From contig PSMW01000015.1 in assembly GCA_040290295.1 (NCBI GenBank), positions 20,945-84,944 of the forward strand: a DNA stretch of 64,000 nucleotides, given 5' to 3'. The stretch comes from CAADGV01 sp040290295. Lineage in GTDB: Bacteria > Bacteroidota > Ignavibacteria > UBA10030 > UBA6906. Position 1 is the first letter of the stretch. The number at the start of each line of letters is the position of its first letter. Below, one piece after another: positions 43,049 through 53,006 of the stretch. Made by a program: the position numbers and the translations under genes. The notes under the pieces were generated by a model. That model ran no database searches. It was not told the DNA's origin and saw only the letters and a list, made by a program, of their open reading frames with translations.

Positions 43049-44865
43049 ATGTTGAACGAACAATCACGGACTCGCATTACCCTCGGTACCCTTGCTCTCG
43101 TTGTTCGTGTAAGTCAAGGAACTGATCGAGATGCTCACGTGCGATCTACCGATCGCCCAAGCGGTGCATTACCGTTTCCACAAAACACGGTGTATCCATT
43201 CGGCATCATGCCGAGCAATCGCAATCACCTCGACGCGTTGGCTTCCTATCTCGTCTGGAAGAATACCTACGTTACGTCGGACGGTGCGTGTGGGTATCGG
43301 CGCGTGCTGTTCAACGACAGGAGTACGACGTACTCTGAAGGGATTGGCTACGGCATGCTCCTCGCGGTATGTTTCGATGACCAACCGTTGTTCGATGATC
43401 TGTGGCGCTACTACCAAGCTCATGTGGATACGAACGGATTGATGCATTGGTGGATCGGCAGTTCATGCGGGCAGATTATCGAAACCACTGCCGCAACGGA
43501 TGCCGATCAGGATGCGGCGTTTGCGCTTCTACTTGCAAACCGTCAGTGGGGGAGTGCAGGCCCCATCAATTACTACGATGACGCACTCACGTTGATCAAT
43601 GCGATCATGAATTGTGAGGTTGAACCGGGAACGTTTGTGCTGAAGCCGGGAGATTTCTGGGGAGGATCGCACATCACCAATCCATCGTACTTTTCCCCGG
43701 GATACTACAGGGCATTCGCTGAAGCGACAGGAAATGCCGATTGGTACTCGGTGCTCGACAGATGCTACGAGATTCTGAGTGCCGCTGCGCATCCCGTGAC
43801 GGGTCTCGTGCCCGACTGGTGCAGCGCTGCTGGCTTGCCGGTACCGGGGTTCGGTTATTACTACTATTACGATGCGACGCGAACCCCGTGGCGCATTGCG
43901 CTCGACTACATGTGGTATGGTGAAGCACGTGCTCGAGCTTTCTGTGCGAAGATCAGTTCGTTCGCTCGCACGATCGGCTCGGTCAACATCAGAGAAGGAT
44001 ATCAGCTCGATGGTTCGCCGATCGGCTGGCAGCATCTCAATGTGTTTGTCGGTCCTTTCGGCGTTGGAGGTATGGCGACCCACTGTTCATTTCAAGCTTT
44101 TGCGGACTCTGCGTACGATGACAATGTCACCACGGTACTGCCCGCCGGGTACGGCCAGTACTACAATGGGAGTCTGAAAACACTTACGCTGCTTGTGCAA
44201 ACAGGCAATTTTCTTTCACCGAACCTCGTTCCCGTGCCGATTCAACTGTCGTACGTTCGTGGCTCTTTCGATCGTGCCCAACGCGCCGTGGTTTTGGAAT
44301 GGGGAACGGTATCGGAAGTGAACAACTCTGGCTTCGAGGTCCAACGCAAGGCGGTGTCGGGAGGAGAGTTCGTTCTCGTGCCGAACAGTTTCGTCCCGGG
44401 ACATGGAACGACCACCATTCCACAACACTACACCTTTACAGACAGTACCGTCTCGGGCAGCGCACATCTGTATCGGCTCAAACAAATCGACCTCGATGGA
44501 CGGTACACTATGCCGATGCAGTGCGCGTCGATCCTCTGACATCGTCTCGCAACGCGCAACACCCCGAAGAGTTCGCCCTCTATCAAAATTATCCGAACCC
44601 GATCGATACACGACATTTTGGAGCGTCGGGAGCGAACGTCGTTACTCGCATCAGGTTCGGCGTTCCCGCCACCAGAGCGCACAAGGTGTCGCTTCGCTTG
44701 TACGATGTTCTTGGTCGTGAGATCGCAACGTTGATCGACGAACCGTTGTCTGCCGGAGAATACACGATCACGTTCAACGTAGGCGAGCTTCCCAGCGGTG
44801 TGTACTACTATCGGCTGGCAGCGGGTGGGCTGTCGCAAACGAAGAGGATGATCGTGACGAGATGA
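43049..44865 (+). pseudogene. GH8 endoglucanase with type IX sorting domain (paralog 1), one frameshift
   Basis: The ATG at 43049 has GGAG five bases upstream. The GH8 domain (residues ~45-395) keeps the general acid Glu97 in SEGIGYGM and the ATDADQDAAFALLLA segment with Asp151/Asp153. A ~90-residue module (VVLEWGTVSEVNNSGFEV, SFVPGHGTTTIPQHYTF) follows. The frame breaks near 44505: the sequence then reads on one base away as YADAVRV and YQNYPNP, ending in a sorting domain (GVYYYRLAAGG). Without the indel the protein stops at 44539 without its sorting signal. It is coupled to paralog 2 by an ATGA overlap. It likely cuts beta-1,4-glucan outside the cell. Confidence 0.85.
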
Positions 44866-47574
44866 CTGTATCGGCAATGCGCACGCTCGGACACACTCTT
44901 CTCGTGGGAGCCATTGGATTGCTTCTCCTGGATTCGCTTGCCGGTGCACAGCATAGGTACGCGTCGGTTTCGATCGCCGAACCAGATACGGGCAGCCGCT
45001 TTCCCTTTCCGCACAACATTACCTACCTGTACGGCATCATGCCCAGCGGGAGAAATCATCTGCATGCGCAAGAGTCCTACCTCGCGTGGAAGAACAACTA
45101 CGTTACCACGTCCGGTGCGTGTGGTTATCGGAGGGTGTTGTTCAACGACATGAGTTCGATCTACTCCGGGGGAATCGGTTACGGGATGTTGTTGGCGGTG
45201 AACTTCGATGATCGTGAACTCTTCGACGACCTCTGGCAATATTACACCGCTCATGTCGATAGTCGAGGACTCATGCATTGGTGGATCGGAAGTACTTGTG
45301 GTCAGATCCTCGGCGTCAGTGCGGCAACCGATGCCGACGAAGACGCCGCGTTTGCGTTGCTTCTCGCCGATAAGCAGTGAGGGAGCAGCGGATCGATCAA
45401 CTACCTCCAGCAAGCGATTACCCAAATCAATCGCGTCTATCAGCATGAGGTGGAGCGCAACACGTATGTATTGAAACCCGGCGATACGTGGGGCGGATCG
45501 AGCGTCACGAACCCGTCCTATTTTGCACCGGCATACTAGGGGGCGTTCCGGGCGGTCACAGGCAACGCCGGATGGGATAGCGTTATCACACGCTGCTACG
45601 ACATTCTCAGTCGCTGTGCAAATGTGAATACCGGCTTGGTACCGGATTGGTGTCAAGCGAACGGACAGCCGGCATCGGGTTTTCAGTATTACTACTACTA
45701 CGATGCCACCAGAACACCGTGGCGCATTGCGCTCGACTACATCTGGTTCGGCGAGTTGCGCGCACGGGCATTTTGCGAAAAGATCACCACGTTCGCGCGT
45801 AGTGTCGGCGCCGCCAACATTCATGAGGGCTACTACCTCGATGGCTCGCCGATCGGTTGGGCACACATCAATGTTTTTATTGGGCCGTTCGCTGCGGGAT
45901 CGATGGGAACGAGTTCTGCAGTTCAAGCCTTCTGCGACTCAGCGTACAACGAGAACGTTTTGACCGTCCCGTCCTCGGTGAACGGCAACTACTCCAACTG
46001 GAGTCTTCGCACGCTGACGTTGTTCGTACAGACAGGCAACTTCCTCAACCCGTTAGACAGCACCGTGCATACGCCGCCGTCACCGCCTGTGTTACTTTCG
46101 CCGGCGCATGCTTCTACGGGGATCGGTCCCACCATCACATTGCGGTGGCATTCATCGGCGACCGCTGCGAGGTACGGGCTGCAGGTAGCGCTCGACAGCT
46201 CGTTTACTGCGCTTGTCGTGAACGATACGCTCGTTGCCGACACATTACGCCGTGTGGAAAATCTGTCACCGTTGACATCGTACTTCTGGCGCGTCAACGC
46301 GAAGAACGCTGTAGGATCAAGTGCATACTCTCCGCCGTGGCGTTTTACGACCTTCGGTGTGCCGACTCAGTCGGTGTTGCTCAGCCAGCCGAATAACGCT
46401 CTTGGTCTTCCGACAATGGTTGCGTGTGTTTGGCGCAGAGCGACCGACCGCCACACCCTCTTCGAACTCGGAGACGGCAAGCGTTATGAAGCTGGGCTTG
46501 CGAGTGTGGATCGTTACTGGTTCGAATTGACAACCGACAGTAACGCAACGCCTCTCGTTGTTGATTCGACATTGATCGACACGACGCGATCCGTCGGTGC
46601 GCTCGACAATGCGATGCGATACTTTTGGCGCGTGTGTGCAAGAAACGAATTCGGGTGGGGCGCGGTCAGTCCCTGGTGGCAATTTCGCACCGCTGTCGCC
46701 CAGCCGCAGGCACCTCTCCTTGTAGCACCCGTGAACGGCTCGAGAGGCAACCCGACGGAGATACCGATGCGGTGGCACCTTCTTGCCGGTGCTGCGCGCT
46801 ATTAGCTGCAGATCGCTATCGATTCACTCTTGACCACGCTAGTGCTCGACGACAGTTCGATCACGGATACCGTGCGTACAGTTGCAAACGTTCAAATCGG
46901 GATGTGGTACTTCTGGCGCGTGCGCGGGGCGAATGATGGTGGCATCGGCGGATGGTCGGACGTTTGGCGTTGCCGACCGATTCTCGCGCGTCCCGACTCC
47001 GTTCGGCTTGTGGCTCCCGCGCCCAACGCGATTGTTCCGGGCGACAGCGTTCGATGCGTGTGGCGGCGTTCGGGACCGGAAGTCGCTCGCTACCGNNNNN
47101 NNNNNTGAGCTTTCGAACGATTCTCTCTTTTCTCATCACTATGTGGATTCCACTCTGATCGATACTGCCGCCACAGTGTGGCAGCTCTCTAACCTTATAT
47201 CGTATTGGTGGAGGGTGAGTGTGCAGAACGAGGCGGGGTGGGGACCGTCGAGTATCCCGCGTTCGTTCCGTGTCGTGATCACTGGATTGCCGAGCCAGGC
47301 ATTACCCCCGCGGTCCTTCAGTCTCGAACAAAATTACCCCAATCCTTTCAACCCAACAACAAGCATTCGGTTCTCCCTGCCGTACACCACACACGTAACG
47401 CTGCGGGTCGTCGATGTGCTCGGCAAAGAAGTAGCCCGATTGGTGGACGAACGTCGCGACGCCGGCACCTACGCTATCGTATGGAACCCTACCCACCTCT
47501 CCAGCGGAGTGTACCTCTATCAACTCCGCGCAGGACCGTTTGTTCGAACGCGAAAGCTGATCTTCTTGCAGTAA
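44862..47574 (+). pseudogene. GH8-like protein with Fn3 repeats and sorting domain (paralog 2), three stop codons, acid Glu replaced
   Basis: The frame starts at 44862 with a signal peptide ending SLAGAQ and continues to 47574, interrupted by TGA at 45378 (Trp expected, DKQW), TAG at 45537 (Tyr-Arg expected) and TAG at 46803, plus ten Ns at 47096. The GH8 domain matches paralog 1 closely, but the general acid Glu of SEGIGYGM is Gly103 (SGGIGYGM, codon 45168-45170). From residue ~405 at least three Fn3-like units follow (SYFWRVNAKNAVGSSAYSP, RYFWRVCARNEFGW, WYFWRVRGAND), then YPNPFNPTTSIRF and RTRKLIFLQ. It appears inactive as an enzyme if the sequence is right. Confidence 0.85.
47096..47105. 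other. Assembly gap (10 Ns)
   Basis: Ten Ns inside GH8 paralog 2. The reading frame changes across it (from the ARY side to the ELSNDSLF side), so the true gap length is unknown and not necessarily ten bases. It shows that this part of the scaffold was hard to assemble. Confidence 0.98.
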
Positions 47575-47855
47575 AAGCGGGTGGCGGTCTGGCGACAACT
47601 TCAGAGATGTGAACGCTAGATGCACTGCTGGACTTTGTCCCGCTGGTTTGCTTTCTTAATGTGATTGGAAAATGGAATGCCCTCGGCACGCGTGAACGTG
47701 TCGATTTTTCTGCGGGTGCAAATCCCGAAAACCACACAACAATCAATGTCCATGCTGAGGTTATACCCTGCGCTCTGTGATACCGGGCATGAGCAGAGCG
47801 ATATGCATTGGTCATCTTGCACGGCGTCGGAAGAATTCAGGACTACCCATCGAAG

Positions 47856-48928
47856 ATGACGATTTCCACTCTGCCGCTCGTTTCCGTTATCATCCCAGCC
47901 TACAACGCAGAGCGATTCGTCGAACGCACGCTGCGCTCGGTGATTGGGCAGACGTATCCCAACATGGAAATCCTTGTTGTGGATGACGGCTCGACCGATG
48001 ACACTTCGCAGATCGTTCAATCGTTCTGCCGGCAGGATTCCCGCGTCGTGTTGCTGCGCAAAGAGAACGGGGGTGTTGCTACCGCCCGCAACCTCGGCTT
48101 TCAGAAATCGAACGGAGAACTCATAACCCCACTCGAGTCGGACGATGTGTGGTATCCTGAAAAGCTGACCGAGCAAGTGAAGCTGATGCAAAACTTCGAA
48201 GCATCGGTGGGGATGGTGTACTGTTGGTCCAGAATTATCGACGAGGACGATCGTCCAATCGTAGATATCACCCACCGCTACGAGGGCAATGTGGCGGCTG
48301 AGCTGATGCTTTCCAACTTTCTCGGCAAGGGAAGCTGTGCCCTGATCCGGCGCGAGTGCTTCGATGTCGCCGGTTTGTACAACGGGGATACCACGCCCTG
48401 CGAGGAGTGGGACATGTATCTCCGCGTGGCAGAGCGGTACAATGTTCATCTCGTCCCGAAGATCCTCGTCGGCTATCGCGAAGTGCTGACGAGTCTCTCG
48501 GCAGACGTTCGACGTATGGAACGCGCCTTCGCTGCATTCACGCGCGAAGAGCAACGGCGCCATCCCTACTTGCCTGCATCGTTGAGTCGTTCTGCTCGTA
48601 GCGCCTTCTACAATACGGACTGACGTTGCAGTATTTGTGGAAGAGTCTCATTGCCGATCCGTTGCGATTGGTCTCTTCCGAATTTCACCTAACCTTCGTG
48701 AAAGCATGCATCCGCTTGCTGACGGCTCCGCTTACATCGAAGCTGTGGAGTGACGATCGCGGATGGCGTAGCATCCGTCGAACGCTGCACCGGTGGCTTG
48801 GACGTAGCAAGGCTGAGCCAAGTGCTGCGACGATGCCGGAGACTGCTTCGCCCGCGCATGGAACACCGCGGAGATTGTACGACAAGATTCAGATGTATCG
48901 CTTGATACGGTTGAAGCAATTCGTGTGA
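47856..48928 (+). pseudogene. Family 2 glycosyltransferase with one frameshift near the C-terminus
   Basis: The frame from ATG 47856 has the GT-A start LVSVIIPAYNAERFVERTL, VVDDGSTDDT, NLGFQKSNGE and the ESDDVW catalytic Asp pair, then CEEWDMYLRVAERY. It stops at 48623 after AFYNTD. One base later the text resumes as LQYLWKSLIADPLRL and FVKACIRLL, a typical C-terminal tail of such enzymes, ending at 48928. A single missing base near 48618 explains this. The catalytic domain is complete in the first part. It probably adds a sugar to a cell-surface polysaccharide. The end overlaps the export-permease fragment by GTGA. Confidence 0.85.
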
Positions 48929-49137
48929 AGGCAAGCGGTACTCTTCCGAACAATTCTTACGTTGGATCGCACCGGGATTCGCTAATGGGGAGTGTGGAGA
49001 CACAAGAGATTGTGATCGAAGCGGGCCGCACGAAGAGCCAGTATTGGAAAGACCTCTGGCGGTTTCGCGAATTGTTTTTTTTCCTGACGTGGCGTGACCT
49101 TCTCGTTCGCTACAAACAAACCCTCATCTCTCGTTAA
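48925..49137 (+). pseudogene. N-terminal fragment of ABC-2 polysaccharide export permease
   Basis: About 70 codons. The stretch IEAGRTKSQYWKDLWRFREL followed by FLTWRDLLVRYKQT is the classic beginning of Wzm/TagG-type permeases that export polysaccharides, which are normally ~270 residues. After YKQT the sequence switches without a gap into the C-terminal part of a family 4 glycosyltransferase in another frame. The remainder of the permease and the expected ATPase are missing. GTG at 48925 or ATG at 48985 could be the start. Deletion or collapsed assembly. Confidence 0.75.
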
Positions 49138-49415
49138 GGGAGGCGATGGCGCACGGTGTGCCGGTGATCGCCTCGAACACCAGCGGCATTCCCGAAATTA
49201 TCCAACACGACGTACACGGCATCGTCTTTCCCGTCGGCGACAGCCAAGCGCTGAAAGCCGCGCTCCTCGATGCCTTGCGCAATCCGACAAAGATGCGGCA
49301 ACTGGCAGCGGCGGCTGCGGTGTGCGTCAAAGATTTTTCTGAAGAAAAGATGATCAGCCGGACGATGAGTGTGCTCCGTTCGCTCGCAGAACGCTCATCA
49401 CGCACAAGAAGATGA
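49128..49415 (+). pseudogene. C-terminal fragment of a family 4 glycosyltransferase
   Basis: From about 49128 the frame reads SLREAMAHGVPVIASNTSGI, then PEIIQHDVHGIVFPVGDSQAL and a C-terminal helix, ending at 49415. This is the donor-binding end of GT4 enzymes (E-x7-E region); the N-terminal ~270 residues are absent and are replaced by the export-permease fragment. The stop overlaps the ATG of the next glycosyltransferase by ATGA, so the downstream junction is natural while the upstream one is not. Confidence 0.75.
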
Positions 49416-50580
49416 AACGCGTTCTGCTCATATCGCCCATTCCTACACACCCTCAAATCGCGGGTAACCGCACACGCATTCAGCGATTGCTGCTGAGTCT
49501 GCGCGCAATGGGACATGAAGTACACTTTCTGTGCGTGAACACCGAGCCGTGGAAAGCGGACGAGGATGCGATGGCACGATGGTGGGCGAGCATTTCTATC
49601 GTGCCTCCTACCGTCATACTCCGCGTAGTCTTCGGCGCTACATCTCGCGGCTGCGCTATCTCTTCGAGCCGGGATTTTGGGAAATCCTGCCGGTGGATTA
49701 TCGGTACGACGATGCGCTCGATCGCGTTCTGCGCGAGTTGGTGCAGTTCACACGCTTCGATGTCGTGATCGTCGAATACATTTTCTGGTCGAAGGCGTTG
49801 AAATGTTTCGACGCGAGCGTTCTGAAAATCATCGACACGCACGACATGTTTACGCGGCGACACATGTTGTATCGTATGGCGGGACAAGCGTACGGATGGT
49901 ACTGCACCACCGCAAAGGAAGAAGCAAAGGGTTTGAATTGGGCGGACATCGTCATCGCCATCCAACATTGGGAAAAGGAATACTTTGCACGACTGACATC
50001 GAAGCGAGTGATCACCGTCCGACACATTGCACCGGTCGTGCACCTGTCGCCGGACAAACACTCCACTCCGACCCTGTTATTCGTTGGCTCGGATGCGGGA
50101 ACGAACATCCACGGCATTCGCCCGTTCATCAAGGAAATCTTCCCGCTTGTCAAGGAGAGCGCTCCCGATGCAACCCTTCTCATCGCCGGTCAAGTTTGTA
50201 ACGCAATCGACAACCACGATCACTGCGTCAAGCTCGGTGTGGTGGACGATCTCGCCTCGCTTTACGCAAAGGCAGACGTTGTGGTGAACCCGATCCGGTT
50301 CAGCACCGGGTTGTGTATCAAAACGATCGAAGCGCTCGGATATGGGAAACCTGTGGTAACCACGCCCGCGGGGTCGCGAGGATTGGAAGAAGGCGCCGAC
50401 ACCGCCTTTCTTGTTGCTGACGAACCAGAAGCGTTCGCTCGGCGCGTCGTCGAGGTCTTGCAAGATAGCGCGAAGACGCAAACACTTGTCCAATCAGCAT
50501 ACCGATTTGTCGAAGCATGGAATGCACAAAGCGTACATGAACTTGCCGCCGCGATCGAACCGACGCGGGCCGGTGCGTGA
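49412..50580 (+). pseudogene. Family 4-like glycosyltransferase with one frameshift
   Basis: ATG 49412 opens with RVLLISPIPTHPQIAGNRTR and IQRLLLSLRAMGHEVHFLCV, a GT-B N-terminus. Near 49588 the frame shifts by one base and continues as HFYRASYRHTPRSLRRYISR to the stop at 50580. The C-terminal half has LLFVGSDAGTNIHGIRPFI and ADVVVNPIRFSTGLCIKTIE then LGYGKPVVTTPAGSRGLE, a complete donor site. The lost base splits the gene into a 118-codon piece and a 349-codon piece. Probably part of the same surface-polysaccharide gene group as its neighbours. Confidence 0.85.
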
Positions 50581-51004
50581 TCGAGCACCTCTGTTCACGA
50601 ACGAAGGGGCGGCGGTGATGATGAAGAAGTTCGTCGGTGCAACGAGTGTCGCCGCTCTCGCTCTTGTTCTGGCAATACGGCAGGGAGAGGGAGGAGTATG
50701 CACTCGTTGAGCTGTTCCAGTCTGCGTACTTTCGGTTCTTCGAGGGATCGGCAGCGTCATTGTCCTCCACAATCTGGAACAAGCCTCACGCGTTTGAGCA
50801 GTCCAAGCAGTTTCGGCCATCTTCCATGACGATCCGCAATGGAAGGAACTCAGACGTCCGTTTGGAAGAGAAGCGCTGGCAGATTACCCCATCGCGCAAC
50901 GACTTCTCCTGTGAGCGGTTGGCACGTCAGCATGCGAGGCATCGATCCTTTCAACTCTGCAGTGCTGCAGGGAGCGAAACATCCCTTCAGACCTCTCCAA
51001 TACC
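50581..51004. other. Degraded or unassigned stretch between glycosyltransferase and GH8 paralog 3
   Basis: About 420 bases in which protein-like words appear in changing plus-strand frames, for example a run around 50820-50910 reading FHDDPQWKELRRPFGREALA that stops soon after. No frame carries a recognisable domain. It may be the remnant of another envelope gene with several indels, or the damaged end of the preceding gene. No RNA gene or repeat was seen. Confidence 0.4.
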
Positions 51005-52993
51005 GTGAGAGTATCCCTTCACCAAACTCTGCGGAGAAGTGTTCGTGCGGTGTTCGTATCGTTGGCGCTTTGCCACGTGCTTTACGCGCAGTGGACCATT
51101 CAATCGAGCGGTACAACACGTTCGCTCTCTTCTGTCGTGTGTGTGGGTGCAGACTCACAATACGTTGTCGGTGTGGCCCCCTCTACAAAGCGGTACGACC
51201 AACTGGCTTAGCGACATTGCCTTCGCCGATCGCTCCACAGGGGTTCTCGTTGGATGGAATGGCACGATGCGCCGGACGACAGATGGTGGAATCTCATGGC
51301 AACCAATCGAGACTGTCGCCGGCAAGTCGTTGTATGCTATTTCCTTTTGTGACGCACTCCACGGTGTTGCCGTCGGCTACGCCGGCACAGCCCTGCGCAC
51401 CACAGACGGCGGCACCAGTTGGGCGCAACTCGCTATCGGTACCGATGACGATGTGCGCGGTGTGCAATGCCTCGACCCACGAAGCTTCATTGCTTTCGGC
51501 TCGCGCGGCACCATCATCCGCACCACCGACGGCGGCGCATCATGGGTTCTGACCCCATCTGGCACGACCTCAACGCTCTTTCGTATCCGCTTCGCCGATG
51601 ATCGCGTTGGTATCGTCGTTGGCGAACAAGGCACAATCGTGCATACGACCGATCGCGGCGAACACTGGACGACCGTGACATCAGGCTCCTCGAACGATGT
51701 GTGGGATGTCGCGTTCTCTTCTCCTGCACAGTGCACCATCGTGGGATCGCGTGGAACAGTCCTCCGCTCCAGCGATGGGGGCTTGACGTGGAGACAGCAA
51801 AAACTTTCCATCAAGCATGATCTTCGTTCCGTTTGCTTCGCCGACTCTGCCTTCGGCGCGATCGTTGGGACTGCAGGAACGATGCTGCTGACGACGAATG
51901 CAGGAGGTTGTCTTCCGATGCCCTTTCCCGCAAATGCCGCGTATCGGTTCGGCATCATGAGCAAGCACCGCAACCACCTCGACGCCGAACGATCGTACAC
52001 AACGTGGAAGGAAGCGTTCGTAACGGCTGATAGCGCTTGTGGTTTTCGGCGTGTTCTGTTCGATGATATGCGTACCACCACCTCCGAAGGAATCGGCTAC
52101 GGGATGTTGCTCGCCGTGAACTCGATGACCAACCGTTGTTCGATGATCTGTATCGGTACTACAAGACGTTTATGAACAAAAACGGCTTGATGGAGTGGCA
52201 CATCAACAGCATGTGCGAAGTCGAAGAGTGGGGCGCCGCCACCGACGCAGATGAAGATGTCGCGTTCTCGTTGCTTGTTGCAGACAAGCAGTGGTGCAGC
52301 AATGGCGCGATCAACTATCGCCGCGAAGCCGTCACGCTCATCAATCGCATCTGGGAACATGAAGTTGAGAAGGGGACATACGTCCTAAAGCCCGGCGACG
52401 GTGACTGGGGTGGCTCGCACCTCCTGAACCCATCGTACGTCGCGCCTGCCTATTATCGCGCCTTCGAAGCTGCAACAGGAAATGCCGGCTGGCGAAAAGT
52501 GATCGAGCGATGCTATGACGTTCTTCGCAAAGCGGCGCATCCCTCGACGGGTCTGGTGCCCGACTGGTGTCGTGTAGACGGTCTGCCGGCGCAAGGGAGG
52601 GAGGATAAGTACTATTTCTACTGGGATGCCGCGCGAACACAATGGCGCATCGCCTTGGATTATCTGTGGTACGGAACGGAAGAGGCGCGAGCGTTCTGTG
52701 AGAAGATCGTTCGCTTTGCTCTGTCCATCGGTCCGGCCAATCTCGCCAACGGCTACTATCTCGACGGCAAGCCCATCCGTCATGAAGCGACAAGCGTGTT
52801 CATCGGCCCGTTCGGCGCAGCGGCGATGGCGGCCGGCTCGACATTCCAAGCCTTCTGCGATGCAGCCTATCGCTTGAACGCCGCCTACACACCGCCGACC
52901 CAAAACCATTACTACGATTGGAGCATTCGCACCCTCACGCTCTTCCTTCAAACCGGAAACTTCTACGGACCGCTCGACCTGTGCTCGCCGTGA
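51005..52993 (+). pseudogene. YCF48-like repeat propeller fused to GH8 endoglucanase (paralog 3), two frameshifts
   Basis: A GTG start at 51005 gives a signal peptide (VSLALCHVLYAQ) and QWTIQSSGTT. Near 51180 the frame changes and continues with at least five repeats of the GxxGTxxRTTDGGxSW type (YCF48/BNR-like beta-propeller, residues ~60-295). A GH8 domain follows with SEGIGYGMLLAV, so the general acid Glu is present. Near 52122 one base is missing (NFDDQPLFDD expected) and the rest, ATDADEDVAFSLLVADKQW onward, ends at 52993. No sorting domain is seen at the end. Propeller plus GH8 is an unusual order; it was probably a secreted beta-glucanase. Confidence 0.85.
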
Positions 52994-53006
52994 GGACGGC
53001 AGAATG

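Noticed and set aside
45378..46805. Genome-wide stop-codon reassignment
   Set aside because: TGA and TAG end many intact genes in the window at natural positions, and the internal stops use both codons; local error or decay is simpler.
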